Part shown: positions 16,802-26,039 of the stretch, one piece after another
Layout: each line of letters opens with the position of its first letter
Numbering within the stretch: position 1 is the first letter of the stretch
Source: Rs1 sp038900335
GTDB taxonomy: Bacteria; Pseudomonadota; Gammaproteobacteria; Pseudomonadales; Balneatricaceae
Assembly: GCA_038900335.1 (NCBI GenBank)
Contig: JBBMRB010000011.1
Coordinates: forward strand, 1 to 64,000
Direction: 5' to 3'
Length of the DNA: 64,000 bases
Translations under genes and position numbers: made by a program
Notes under the pieces: generated by a model
Database searches by the model: none
The model's input: the letters and a program-made list of their open reading frames with translations, nothing else
What the model was told of the DNA's origin: nothing

Positions 16802-17848
16802 ATGGCAACTATAACAAAAGTAGCAACCAAATCAGGCAAATCCCACTACAAAGCCGATATACGAATTAAAAAATCTGGCACGATTATACACCGAGAATCT
16901 AAAACCTTCGAGAGAAAACGTTTAGCAGAGGAATGGGCTAGAGAAAGAGAAGTTTTATTGAAAAATTCTAATGAACTGGAAAAACTCCGCTTCAAACATA
17001 TAACAATATCTGAATGTATTGATCGATACCTAAATAGCTTCGCACCTGCAGAGGGCTTTGGACGTACAAAGTCCTTTGATTTAAAAAAGCTAAAAACATA
17101 TCCACTTTCCGAATTACCGGCTCTTTCCATTACTACCAAAGAGTTAATTGAACATGCGCATTATAGAAAAAAAATGGGCGCGGGGCCGTCTACTATAAAT
17201 AATGACTACATCTGGTTATTAGTCGTCTTAAAAACGATAAGGGCAAGCGATTCAATACCCTTAGACTTAGCTGTTTATGAAGATGCTAAAGTGATATTAA
17301 GACAAAACAAAATGATTAGTAAATCCAAGCAACGTGACAGACGGCCAACTAAGGCAGAACTATGGAAACTCTCTCGTTACTTTTGGAGAAAACAATATAA
17401 TTCTAATTCCACAATACCTATGTTGGATATTATGTGGTTTCAAATTTATAGCACTCGCAGAGATGCTGAAACATGCAGAATACGTTGGGATGATAACAAT
17501 AACGAACGCTTAACAGGAATGGTTCGTGATGCAAAACATCCAACCAAAAAGAAAGGCAATCACAAAAGATTTAAATACACTAAATCAGCATGGAAAATAG
17601 TACAGCGCCAACATCAACACGACGACTGTATTTTCCCATACAATCCGAAGACGATATCAAGCTACTTTTCTAATGCGTGCAGAATTCTTAATATTCACGA
17701 TTTAAGACTTCATGATCTGAGACATGAAGGTACTAGCAGGTTGTTTGAGCAGAACTATTCTATAGAACAGGTACCCCTTTTCACGCTCCATGAAGATTGG
17801 TCGACATTAAAGCGCTATACACATCTTAAGCCTGAAGATATTGATTAA
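16802..17848 (+). CDS. int: tyrosine recombinase (phage integrase), dusA-targeting
   Basis: Catalyses integration and excision at dusA. The 348-residue protein starts at ATG 16802; the open frame runs on upstream into dusA but has no start there. It has an N-terminal arm-binding region, a SAM-like core-binding region at about 70-170 and a catalytic domain with R220 (STRRDAE), H304-x2-R307 (HDLRH), H330 and the nucleophile Y339 (LKRYTHL). It is divergent from dusA with a 115-bp spacer. Its position head to head with dusA is typical of dusA-associated integrases. Confidence 0.92.
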   Translation: MATITKVATKSGKSHYKADIRIKKSGTIIHRESKTFERKRLAEEWAREREVLLKNSNELEKLRFKHITISECIDRYLNSFAPAEGFGRTKSFDLKKLKTYPLSELPALSITTKELIEHAHYRKKMGAGPSTINNDYIWLLVVLKTIRASDSIPLDLAVYEDAKVILRQNKMISKSKQRDRRPTKAELWKLSRYFWRKQYNSNSTIPMLDIMWFQIYSTRRDAETCRIRWDDNNNERLTGMVRDAKHPTKKKGNHKRFKYTKSAWKIVQRQHQHDDCIFPYNPKTISSYFSNACRILNIHDLRLHDLRHEGTSRLFEQNYSIEQVPLFTLHEDWSTLKRYTHLKPEDID

Positions 17849-17886
17849 ATATAGAAAGTAAATCAAGGACTGAAATATTTTCCCAT

Positions 17887-18555
17887 CTAAACAAAACTAA
17901 TGATCACCGATTCTTTATTTGGGTTTCCAACAAACTGTATTTCCATTTTTTTAAGATTATCTAACGGTTCTTCACAAAAAATTCCCTGCACTCTAATCCC
18001 ATAAAACTCAACCGACATCCCAACCGTTTTTTCTAATTTTTCCAAAGGAGCAACACGCACCTTTTCTGACACTGAAAAGCGCTCATTCTCTTCCATAGCG
18101 AGCTCAAGGTCTACATACTTTAAGATGCTTGAGGACCTGTACACTAAGTTAGCTAATTTATTTTTACTTATTTCAGGCTCATACAAAAAGAAATCAGACA
18201 TTCCAATATAAGTCTTTAGAAACCATCTGGCAAAAAATTCTCTATTAATGTTTTTTTGATGTACCCTGGCCTCACTTATGTTGTTTTTTTGTTGCTGAAA
18301 AAATAAATCACGACAAAATTTAAGAGCATTACCAAAATAAACAGCAGATTGATCGTAGTTCGACAGCTCAGAGTTGTGCTTTTCACATAAGCATTTCTTC
18401 GACAAGGATTTTAAAGAGATTTCATTATCTACCCAATCAAGAAATGGCGCATTTTCAACATAGATCATTTTGCAGCTAAACAATCCTTGCGATATATAGT
18501 GCTCTTTTGATTGTCTTCCGTTACACTCTGAAACATTGCTAGCCCAGCACTTCAT
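17887..18555 (-). CDS. HNH-endonuclease-like protein, phage cargo
   Basis: A 222-residue protein with a Cys/His pattern like compact HNH nucleases: C3...C11, then KEHYISQGLF (a KEH/HxI motif like those of HNH_5 proteins), followed by CLCEKHN at about 55-61. The rest is not recognised. RBS AAAGGA lies 8 bp before the ATG. It sits alone between the integrase and the tail operon, a position where temperate phages often carry morons such as defence genes. Function is inference; no experimental family is claimed. Confidence 0.5.
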   Translation of the reverse strand: MKCWASNVSECNGRQSKEHYISQGLFSCKMIYVENAPFLDWVDNEISLKSLSKKCLCEKHNSELSNYDQSAVYFGNALKFCRDLFFQQQKNNISEARVHQKNINREFFARWFLKTYIGMSDFFLYEPEISKNKLANLVYRSSSILKYVDLELAMEENERFSVSEKVRVAPLEKLEKTVGMSVEFYGIRVQGIFCEEPLDNLKKMEIQFVGNPNKESVIISFV

Positions 18556-18698
18556 TGCAGATTTCCTTTAAAAACACAAAGTGTAACACATTTAAAATCA
18601 CTTTTTTAATATGTGAATATTTATCATAAATTGACATATTTTCACGAAAAGAAGTCTCTGATTTTTTTAGGATGTTAGTATGTGTTTTTAGCAATCAT

Positions 18699-19715
18699 TC
18701 ACTTAGGCCTAGTCGCCTCAACCCCACAACGATACTTCCCATCATATTGGTGACGCACCTGGTCTATTGACCATTGCCCACCAATACGTCCTATGGGGAA
18801 GTGTTCCAATGTTAGCAATGCTTCTGCAGCAAGTAATTCATTACCTGGGCAATCTAATGTTAATTTTTCGCCTTGCCTATTCATCATACTGGCTCTTGCT
18901 GCAATCGCATATTCTGCAGCTTGTTGACTATCGTAAACTTTACCCAGCTTTTGCTGTGGACCTGTGCCATTACTCACTGTTTGTTGTGAGGCACTTTGAG
19001 CGTCATACCAACTGGCCTTAAATCCAGCATGTTTACTTTTATCAGTACTGCTAATATTACCTTTCACATAGGCTGGATTATTCGGGTTGTTATCCACTGG
19101 GTGAGTGATCACAACAGGTGTTAGCTTTATGCCTGAAATAGATTTTATTTGCCCTTTCTCGGTAAATACTAATAATTTGCCAACTGGCTTACACACGGCA
19201 TCATAATAACTCGCTAATCGGGTCAAAAACTTTAAGTCGGTTTCACCTGTTTGATCTAGATGTAAAACAAATAGTTCTCCTAATACAGGGTTTACACGTG
19301 GGCTATAACCGTGACGCTTTGCAATAGTACGCACCACATTACCGATTGTTGTGGCTTCCCATGTCTGCCATCTTGATTGTTTTAAGCCTGTTGTGTCTTT
19401 TTCTTGAAAAGATGCTGCAGTACCGCTTAGCGTCATGATGTTAGGGTAAAGTGATTCACTGATACGATTAAGTTTAAACTTGCCTAAATCACCTAGCTTT
19501 TCATTTTCTAAGTATCCCATCTTACAACCTATTTCTTGGCCTGTTTCTGGCCAACGATCTAAACCGTCCGCATTTAATGTAATAGTGATACTGTCAGATT
19601 TCACCCCTGAGGCGTCAACAACAGTACAACTAATTAAATTATCTTGAATGGTTTTTGCTGTTTTTTCTCCACCTGTTATTTCACAAGCAGGCGTAAGTAT
19701 TTGTACTAATCCCAT
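18699..19715 (-). CDS. phage late control/tail protein gpD (P2-like)
   Basis: Baseplate hub component at the end of the P2-type tail operon. The 338-residue protein has the late control D pattern: an N-terminal beta domain (VVDASGVKSDSITITLNADG) and HLDQTGETDLKFLTRLASYYDAVCKPVGKLLVF. The C-terminal region has LTLDCPGNELLAAEALLTLEHF. It overlaps gpX upstream by 10 bp and is the last gene of the leftward late transcript. Confidence 0.9.
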   Translation of the reverse strand: MGLVQILTPACEITGGEKTAKTIQDNLISCTVVDASGVKSDSITITLNADGLDRWPETGQEIGCKMGYLENEKLGDLGKFKLNRISESLYPNIMTLSGTAASFQEKDTTGLKQSRWQTWEATTIGNVVRTIAKRHGYSPRVNPVLGELFVLHLDQTGETDLKFLTRLASYYDAVCKPVGKLLVFTEKGQIKSISGIKLTPVVITHPVDNNPNNPAYVKGNISSTDKSKHAGFKASWYDAQSASQQTVSNGTGPQQKLGKVYDSQQAAEYAIAARASMMNRQGEKLTLDCPGNELLAAEALLTLEHFPIGRIGGQWSIDQVRHQYDGKYRCGVEATRPK

Positions 19716-19912
19716 GGACTCACCTGCTCTGATGTTGGTTGTGTTGTTAGCGTAGGCAGCTCAAGATTGACACCGATATTAAAAATAGGTCCTAATTCAG
19801 CCGCATGGGGATTCAATAACCAAAAGGCATTGGTTACATCTTCATCATTACGCTGTAAATGTTTCCACAACAAGCTATCGACCGTATCACCATGTTTCGT
19901 TCGTACGATCAT
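19706..19912 (-). CDS. phage tail protein gpX
   Basis: A 68-residue LysM-like tail protein of the P2 gpX family, with GDTVDSLLWKHLQRND, AFWLLNPHAAELGPIFNIGVNLELP. It overlaps gpU upstream (4 bp) and gpD downstream. Confidence 0.88.
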   Translation of the reverse strand: MIVRTKHGDTVDSLLWKHLQRNDEDVTNAFWLLNPHAAELGPIFNIGVNLELPTLTTQPTSEQVSPWD

Positions 19913-20307
19913 GGTTGATACTCCTTTAGCTCTATCTTGAACATTGTTTTAAGTGCGGTACCATCATCAATTAATCGCTCTGATGTTTCGCTCACCATAA
20001 CCACTGTCCATTGACCTAAATTAACGCCATTACCTTTCATCACTAATTGTGGGCCTGCATCAATTAATGTCCGTAAACGATCTAAAGCAAAACCACCAGT
20101 AATTCCCAGTACTTGACCTGTAATACTAATTTTTTGCAAAGGTTTACCTGTTCGCTGTGTTGCTGGGGATTGTCCGGCTCTATTAATATGGCTATAACCT
20201 GATTCAGCTGTACGCACTAACTGGTGATAATCAGTATCGAGATACACACTAAAAATGTAATCACCAATGCTTAGCATCTTTCTTAAAATATTAACTTCAA
20301 CTGCCAT
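19909..20307 (-). CDS. phage tail protein gpU
   Basis: A 132-residue P2 gpU-like tail protein (MLSIGDYIFSVYLDTDYHQL, TGQPLQKISITGQVLG-type segment, LGQWTVVMVSETSE). It lies directly after the tape measure gene as in P2, 26 bp away, and overlaps gpX. Confidence 0.88.
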   Translation of the reverse strand: MAVEVNILRKMLSIGDYIFSVYLDTDYHQLVRTAESGYSHINRAGQSPATQRTGKPLQKISITGQVLGITGGFALDRLRTLIDAGPQLVMKGNGVNLGQWTVVMVSETSERLIDDGTALKTMFKIELKEYQP

Positions 20308-20333
20308 GTTATTTCCTTTAAGTTGAAATGAAT

Positions 20334-23216
20334 TTACGGCGCAAGTAGCATGTCGTCATCGATGCTATCTTGTAATGAGTTATTCAATGCGGGCACTAAA
20401 TTTTCATTGATTGATTCTTTTAATGCTTTCTCTACGATGCTATTAATATTCTTCGCATTTTCTTCAGGTGATAGCTGAATATTAATAACTGAATGCAAAT
20501 CTATTTTATTAGATTGCGATAATTTGTTTATTTGCTTTTGCTTTATTTCAGCTTCTAAACTTTTGAATGCACTCCCTGTTTTCTCATCACCCAGCAAACC
20601 ATCTGCAACTTTACCACCTGCCCACTCTCCAGCTTCACTACCACCCCAACCACCTAAGATACCACCGATAATTCCACCAATGACCGTACCTATCACAGGT
20701 ACAATGGCAGTGCCCACTGCAGCACCTGCCGCTGCACCACCCCATGCGCCTGCTGTACCACCGGCTATTTCACCTGAAGTTTCAGCGATTTCTTTTACAT
20801 CACCTGATTTAATAGCAGAACCTAGTTGCACTACATCTAATGCAAGCGCCACAGGCCTAATGACTTTAACAACACCATGACCGACTCTAGTGGCAGCATC
20901 GGAAGCTGTCTCTATTGTATTACTGACGGTGGTTGTAGCAGAACTGTTCAGCTTTGTTGTTGCATCTGCCACTGTTTCAATAGCTTCATCAGCTGAACTT
21001 AATCTTGAATTTTTTATATCTTTTACTTTGGGTTTACTGGTCGCTACACTTTTTTCAGCAGCCTTTCCCGGAACGCCTTTTTTAGTAATCGGCGCGCTTT
21101 TTTTAATAACATCTCCGTCCATTACCCCCATAGGTAAAACAGATAACCCGACATCCAAAATTTTAGATAATTTACCCCGAGATTTTAATTTGTTCTTTCG
21201 GCTGTTTTTAGTGTTAGATTTTCTGTCTCTATCCACATCAAAATCACCACCATAACTGACACCGTTTCTGCTTCTAGCAGTCCTATTCAATGCGGTATTT
21301 AATCGATTGATTGCGATGGTTGCTAGGCCAGAATTGGTGGCCAGTTTTCCTTCTGCTTTGGCCACTTTCAGAGCAGACCCAGCCCTTAATTGTCCAAATT
21401 TACCCTTAATTAAATCTTTAGCTAACTTACCCGCCATAAACGTAGTCAGCAATGCAACACCACCAGTAAAAACGGTTGTCGCTGCCCCGCTTTTTTCAGC
21501 TAAATTGGCCAACCCATTAGCAGCCCACTCAACCCCCTCTGCTACTTTATTTGTTGCCGGTAATAAGGTGGAGCCTAAAACAAGTCCCAATCGATCAATC
21601 GCTCGCCAAGCCGCACCCAGTTTATGCTCACTGGTATTAATCATTTTCTTATATTCTTGCTCAGCTGATCCTTTGTAATTAGCAGGGTTACTAACGAGGC
21701 CAAACGCTTTATCTAATAATTGAGCATTCTCAAGCAATGGCGCCAATGCACCCACAGATTCTTCACCCATAATCTGCTTCATTAAGCCGATCTGCTTAGA
21801 CTCTTCTGTGCTTCTTAAACGTTTGAACAGTTCTAGTAACGTACCTTTCGCATCAGTTTGCATCGCACTAGGAAGGTCTTTAGAGTTAAAGCCGAGTGCT
21901 TTTAATCCTTCTTTTTTACTTTTTGATGCTTTATTCCCCATGGTTAAAGCACTTAATAGGTTCTTTAATGCAGTCGCTGATATTTCTTCGCCTTGCTTAC
22001 CGGATAATATTGCGCCCGCTAATCCTGCAATTTCTTCAGGTGCTAATCCCGATTTTTTAGCAAGTGAGCCTTGTCGCTTCAAGACTCCCGATATTTCAGA
22101 CGCTTTACCACCAGTGTTGTTGCCAACAAAATTCACCGCATCCATTAAGGCGAGTGCCTGATCTTTATTCAAGTTCATACTGTCACGCCAAGCAATCATG
22201 GCCTCGCCAGCTGAACCTGCAGACATATCAAATGCCACCGCCATTTTTGACGTTGAACGCGTAAAGTCAATTAAGTCAGATTTCTTAACATTACCGGATT
22301 GAGCCCCCGATGCTGCAATTAAAGTTAATTGCTCAGGCGGAATATTCACTTCGACAGCCAGTTTTTGAATATCACTTTGAAATTTGGCCTTTTCGTCACC
22401 TTTAAAATCGGCGACTTTATCAACATCAGCGATAGCAGATTCCATAGTCACGGCACGCTTAACCGGCATAACAACACCTGCTGCCATCGCAAGAGTCCCA
22501 GCAATGCGCCCCTGTGCATCATTCATTCGATTATCTGCTAGATTTTTCCTGTTTCTAGCATGATTCAAATTTGATAAACGCGTTTTCTGAGCAGCCAATG
22601 CGTTATTAGCAGACAGAGTTTGACGCCCTAAACGCTCTTGTTCTGACGCTAACCGACGCGTATCAACTCCGGCCTCTACTAATTCTCCACCTAAACGCTC
22701 TAGTCTGTCTTCTTGCCTTCTATAAGTTCGCTCTAAATTAACACCCGCCTTGCTGGCTGCATCTGTTCGCGTTTTAAGCTTTTTTGTTCTCGCTTCGGTT
22801 TCTTTAATCTCATCATTGTAAGCGCTTTGGCGCTTAACCAGCATTTTCATCTGCTGAGCTTGGTCTTTATTCGGCTTACCTGTTTTTTTAATGACCGTAT
22901 TAAGCTTATTAATCGCTGCTGCGGTGTCTTTTTGTTCAAGGCGTAAACGCTTAAGATCACTGGCCGCACTTTTAGCCTCTAAAGCATAACCTTCTAGTAC
23001 TTTCTTTGACTGCCCATATTCAACACGCGTCGCCTGCATTTGTTTGCGTGTTTCAGCGTAGTTACCTAGCTTCTTAGTGGTATTATTAAGATCCCTGACA
23101 ACCTTTTGCTGTTTAGCCAGCGCCGCTGTTAACTGACCAGAATCAGCCGCCGCACCTCTTAATACTTTTGATACGCGGTTTTCACCCTGCAGTGTTAATT
23201 TATAATTAGCCGACAT
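20334..23216 (-). CDS. phage tail tape measure protein
   Basis: A 960-residue protein that sets tail length. Long coiled-coil segments cover the first 240 residues. A phage-tail TP901-type domain follows (MESAIADVDKVADF... TTALKNLLSALTMG region, about 255-530). Hydrophobic Gly/Ala-rich segments near 830-900 (GGTAGAWGGAAAGAAVGTAIVP, GGIIGGILGGWGG) are typical of the part thought to insert into the membrane. The very rich Ala/Gly codon usage creates several antisense open frames that are not genes. It sits between the frameshifted chaperone and gpU. Confidence 0.92.
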   Translation of the reverse strand: MSANYKLTLQGENRVSKVLRGAAADSGQLTAALAKQQKVVRDLNNTTKKLGNYAETRKQMQATRVEYGQSKKVLEGYALEAKSAASDLKRLRLEQKDTAAAINKLNTVIKKTGKPNKDQAQQMKMLVKRQSAYNDEIKETEARTKKLKTRTDAASKAGVNLERTYRRQEDRLERLGGELVEAGVDTRRLASEQERLGRQTLSANNALAAQKTRLSNLNHARNRKNLADNRMNDAQGRIAGTLAMAAGVVMPVKRAVTMESAIADVDKVADFKGDEKAKFQSDIQKLAVEVNIPPEQLTLIAASGAQSGNVKKSDLIDFTRSTSKMAVAFDMSAGSAGEAMIAWRDSMNLNKDQALALMDAVNFVGNNTGGKASEISGVLKRQGSLAKKSGLAPEEIAGLAGAILSGKQGEEISATALKNLLSALTMGNKASKSKKEGLKALGFNSKDLPSAMQTDAKGTLLELFKRLRSTEESKQIGLMKQIMGEESVGALAPLLENAQLLDKAFGLVSNPANYKGSAEQEYKKMINTSEHKLGAAWRAIDRLGLVLGSTLLPATNKVAEGVEWAANGLANLAEKSGAATTVFTGGVALLTTFMAGKLAKDLIKGKFGQLRAGSALKVAKAEGKLATNSGLATIAINRLNTALNRTARSRNGVSYGGDFDVDRDRKSNTKNSRKNKLKSRGKLSKILDVGLSVLPMGVMDGDVIKKSAPITKKGVPGKAAEKSVATSKPKVKDIKNSRLSSADEAIETVADATTKLNSSATTTVSNTIETASDAATRVGHGVVKVIRPVALALDVVQLGSAIKSGDVKEIAETSGEIAGGTAGAWGGAAAGAAVGTAIVPVIGTVIGGIIGGILGGWGGSEAGEWAGGKVADGLLGDEKTGSAFKSLEAEIKQKQINKLSQSNKIDLHSVINIQLSPEENAKNINSIVEKALKESINENLVPALNNSLQDSIDDDMLLAP

Positions 23217-23254
23217 GAAGTAATCCTAATGATGTATCTAACGTATTAAGTAGG

Positions 23255-23973
23255 TTAACGTGCTTTTAAGCGTTGTTGGTTTAACAAAGCATAGCGACGC
23301 ATAGCAATGGGTACAGGCCAATCACGTACAGCCTGTTCACTAATCGATGTGTTCAAGATGATAGTATCTACTAGTTTTTCTCTGTCATTTTTTTGGAGAA
23401 AAAACTCGCGGTTTGTGACAAAAAATCAGTCACCTTAGCATCCAGCATTTTAGAGTCTGACACTGATAATGCATCTAGCTCTTTAACACCCAAACCTGTA
23501 CAACTCATTTTAATGAACATGTCTTGTTCAGTGGTATCATACGAGTTCATGACATCAATCACTGCTAAGGTTGGGAATGTTAATTTAATCACTTTTAATG
23601 CAGATAAAGGATGTAGTAGCGTCAGCTCTTCAACTGAATCGGCTATTTCAACACCCGCTTTTGAAAACCAGTAGCGAGAGTTTTGTCCATAATGCTCTTC
23701 AACGAGATCCAGCAAAGTATTGTAATCAGGCATAATGATTTGCTTAAGTTCATCATCTGTTAAACCACTACCTACTTTAATTAATTGACGATAAAGCAGA
23801 TCTGAATCATCGGTATGATCTTCAACAACCTTTCGATGTTCGCTCGCATTTATCATACGTAAGCTAACAGAGGTTATTTGCTCACCTTGAGCATTATTGA
23901 TTGGTTTTAATAAAATATGTAACGCAGGTTGATACACTGATGCAGCCATTTTTTTAGACATGTTTATTTCCAT
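23255..23973 (-). CDS. tail assembly chaperone, -1 frameshift product (gpE+E' equivalent)
   Basis: The zero-frame protein (23371-23973) ends just after an A7 run (minus strand, 23394-23388) within TCC AAA AAA ATG. In the -1 frame an open frame continues for about 44 codons to 23255, including VRDWPVPIAMRRYALLNQQR, and has no start of its own. Contractile and non-contractile phages alike make a short and a frameshifted long chaperone immediately before the tape measure gene, so a programmed slip here is expected. The slip site and efficiency are inferred. Confidence 0.7.
23371..23973 (-). CDS. tail assembly chaperone, zero-frame product (gpE-like)
   Basis: A 200-residue protein between the tail tube and tape measure genes, the conserved place of tail chaperones. 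It is longer than P2 gpE. It ends FFSKKMTEKN just past a slippery A7 run. The probable start is at 23973; the internal ATG at 23961 (MSKKMAASVYQP) has a nearby AAATGGAAATAAAC leader and is an alternative. It is preceded by a terminator-like hairpin, so its own promoter or read-through must supply expression. Confidence 0.8.
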   Translation of the reverse strand: MEINMSKKMAASVYQPALHILLKPINNAQGEQITSVSLRMINASEHRKVVEDHTDDSDLLYRQLIKVGSGLTDDELKQIIMPDYNTLLDLVEEHYGQNSRYWFSKAGVEIADSVEELTLLHPLSALKVIKLTFPTLAVIDVMNSYDTTEQDMFIKMSCTGLGVKELDALSVSDSKMLDAKVTDFLSQTASFFSKKMTEKN

Positions 23974-23988
23974 TATTTAGATAAAAAA

Positions 23989-24008
23989 CAGCCGGTATAT
24001 ACCAGCTG
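23989..24008 (-). terminator. hairpin between tail tube and chaperone genes
   Basis: On the minus strand CAGCTGGTATATACCGGCTG folds into a near-perfect stem and is followed by TTTTTT. It may attenuate expression downstream of the abundant sheath and tube proteins. Confidence 0.7.
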
Positions 24009-24066
24009 ATTTTAATAGAGAGGATTGAGTAATAACGATTTTAGAATAACAATTTAAGAAAGAGTC

Positions 24067-24570
24067 TTAAAAAAGGCCTACATTTAAACGCGAGGCCTCA
24101 AGTAGATCTACGCCACCGACAATACATTTTTGAGTACGCTCATCAATATCATAAGCGACAAACACACCGTCAACATGCTTATAAGACTTAACACTAAACT
24201 CTAAGGTGTGGGATGATTTACCCGGCTTAACTCCATCAGATTTAATGCTAGTTACTTCACCTGAATGCTCCCAGCGTAAAGGTAGCTCAACACCATCTTC
24301 ATCGATGACAGAACCTAATACGGTAATTTCACAAGATTGAGATCGACTCACTCCCATTGATGCTAATATTCCAGAGTTAACATCCATTAGTTTAAGTGAA
24401 GCACTGCCTTTTTTAACACCGACAAACACCTCTCCAGCCACAAAGCGCCCACCTTTGGCTTCTTCCATTTCTTTTTCAATGTCAGGTGGATTGTATTCAT
24501 CCAAACCACTTAACACGGGATAGCCATTGATAATGGCTCTAACTAATCGGTATACGCGCGTATCAGCCAT
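24067..24570 (-). CDS. phage major tail tube protein (gpFII-like)
   Basis: A 167-residue P2 FII-type protein forming the inner tail tube: LVRAIINGYPVLSGLDEYNPPDIEKEMEEAKGGRF, then SLKLMDVNSGILASMG and SHTLEFSVKSYKH. It overlaps the sheath gene by 8 bp, the standard FI-FII order. Confidence 0.93.
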   Translation of the reverse strand: MADTRVYRLVRAIINGYPVLSGLDEYNPPDIEKEMEEAKGGRFVAGEVFVGVKKGSASLKLMDVNSGILASMGVSRSQSCEITVLGSVIDEDGVELPLRWEHSGEVTSIKSDGVKPGKSSHTLEFSVKSYKHVDGVFVAYDIDERTQKCIVGGVDLLEASRLNVGLF

Positions 24571-25738
24571 CTTTTAATGCCTCTTCTAAGAACTCTTCAA
24601 CATATTGTTCAGTTGCGTTGATGTGATAAATCATATGCTCGTTTGGCGCATAGCGGCCATAATCAAACACAATGTACCAGCTACCATTTTGGTAACGAGA
24701 CGCCGTGTTTAACGTTGGGTGTAAGTAGATATTGCCACCCGGTATAATCTCTGCCGCGATTAAATCATTTAAGAATCCATTTAAACGGCGTATCACCTGA
24801 TCCCAAAAGTCCTTAGTCATGTTCTTTGACATCACTAACTGGCTCGACGCTTCTAACTTACGACACAGCACATCTTCAAGCCCAACATAGCTGAGGAACT
24901 TACCTGTGACGGTGCGGTTGCCCACTAACGACCAACCGCCTAAACTGGTATGACAAATCACTGCAGCACCATTACGTTGTAGTAAATCCGCTTCGGTCGT
25001 TTTATCAAGAATGTTGTAATCAATGGTTCTTGATGTGCCATTGATAGCCACTGATTGATTACCCGGTGATTCCCATTGTTTGACCGCAGCAACACAGCCA
25101 ATGGCGACCACAGAACCTGGTACAACAATATCGCCTTGTGCTTTTCGGCTATAAATACTGACGGCAGGATCTACAATAAAAACACGATCGTGATTACTAC
25201 CCACACCCCCTAAGGTATCAAGCAAATCCAACATATCATCTGCTGTCGTCGCTAAACCATCAGCGACAACACGCGCACGTAATCTAAGCCCCATGGTTGC
25301 CAATACATCAATCACTGACTTTTCGTGACTGAAACCAGGTGCTGCGATAATGGTCGGTCTCTCTGCGCACTCAGGTGCTGCAGCAATACCGTGTTTTTGT
25401 TTAGTCACAGGATCAATACCACCAATAATATTGGCCATTGTCTCTGCAAAGTCAGCACCTTCAGGCACAACGATGGCATAAATCACCACGGCGGTTTTCT
25501 GATGTGTTTTTTCGATAGCGTGAATTATGCTTCCCAATTCATCACCGGTACTATCAATTAGCGCCCAATCTGCTTGGTTGGCTAATCTTGTGGGTACACC
25601 GTATTGCACCGATTCATCTTTATCAGGTGCGGTTCCAATCAATACCACTACATCTTCACCCGGTGGGCCAAGCGGCGGTAGTGGTTCACTGGTAATAATA
25701 GATATACCATTGTGTTCAAATGCGTCATTTACTGGCAT
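24563..25738 (-). CDS. phage tail sheath protein (gpFI-like)
   Basis: A 391-residue contractile sheath subunit. It shows LPPLGPPGEDVVVLIGTAPD near the N-terminus, then RTIDYNILDKTTEADLLQRNGAAVICH and SLVGNRTVTGKFLSYVGLEDVLCRKLEASSQ. Its presence shows that the phage is a myovirus-type with a contractile tail. It is preceded by a 66-aa gene. Confidence 0.94.
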   Translation of the reverse strand: MPVNDAFEHNGISIITSEPLPPLGPPGEDVVVLIGTAPDKDESVQYGVPTRLANQADWALIDSTGDELGSIIHAIEKTHQKTAVVIYAIVVPEGADFAETMANIIGGIDPVTKQKHGIAAAPECAERPTIIAAPGFSHEKSVIDVLATMGLRLRARVVADGLATTADDMLDLLDTLGGVGSNHDRVFIVDPAVSIYSRKAQGDIVVPGSVVAIGCVAAVKQWESPGNQSVAINGTSRTIDYNILDKTTEADLLQRNGAAVICHTSLGGWSLVGNRTVTGKFLSYVGLEDVLCRKLEASSQLVMSKNMTKDFWDQVIRRLNGFLNDLIAAEIIPGGNIYLHPTLNTASRYQNGSWYIVFDYGRYAPNEHMIYHINATEQYVEEFLEEALKDG

Positions 25739-25749
25739 TTAACTGTCCT

Positions 25750-25950
25750 CTACTTCTTTGTGTTATTTTTTGTTGCAGTGACATCTGTAACAACTGTCGT
25801 TGTTGACTCTTCTGCAGCAGATTTAAGCCATCCACGACTTAATGGAAATTGAGCTTCACAAGCTAATAGCTCGACTTTTTCATCGGGATAAACCCATCGT
25901 TGGGCAGTGCCCACACGAAAAGCTTTCACCACCTGATAAGAGGTTTTCAT
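25750..25950 (-). CDS. small phage protein upstream of the sheath gene
   Basis: 66 residues, GGAG 7 bp before the ATG, and 11 bp upstream of the sheath gene. The core TSYQVVKAFRVGTAQRWVYPDEKVELLACEAQFPLSRGWLK resembles small conserved phage proteins of unknown role; the tail is Thr-rich. It starts the transcript that follows the hairpin at 25980. Confidence 0.7.
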   Translation of the reverse strand: MKTSYQVVKAFRVGTAQRWVYPDEKVELLACEAQFPLSRGWLKSAAEESTTTVVTDVTATKNNTKK

Positions 25951-25979
25951 AAATAACTCCGTTGTTTTTGGAACAAAAA

Positions 25980-25999
25980 AACCCCGCAGGTGCGAGGTT
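25980..25999 (-). terminator. terminator after the tail fibre assembly gene
   Basis: On the minus strand AACCTCGC-ACCT-GCGGGGTT is followed by TTTTTT, 40 bp past the stop of the tail fibre assembly gene. Confidence 0.8.
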
Positions 26000-26039
26000 A
26001 TGAGAGGGTAATTAATTAAATGTTAAATGAATTCGGTTT

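Noticed and set aside
20524..22541. Several plus-strand open frames of 70-123 codons
   Set aside because: They are antisense to the tape measure gene, whose Ala/Gly/Lys-rich codons avoid stops on the other strand.
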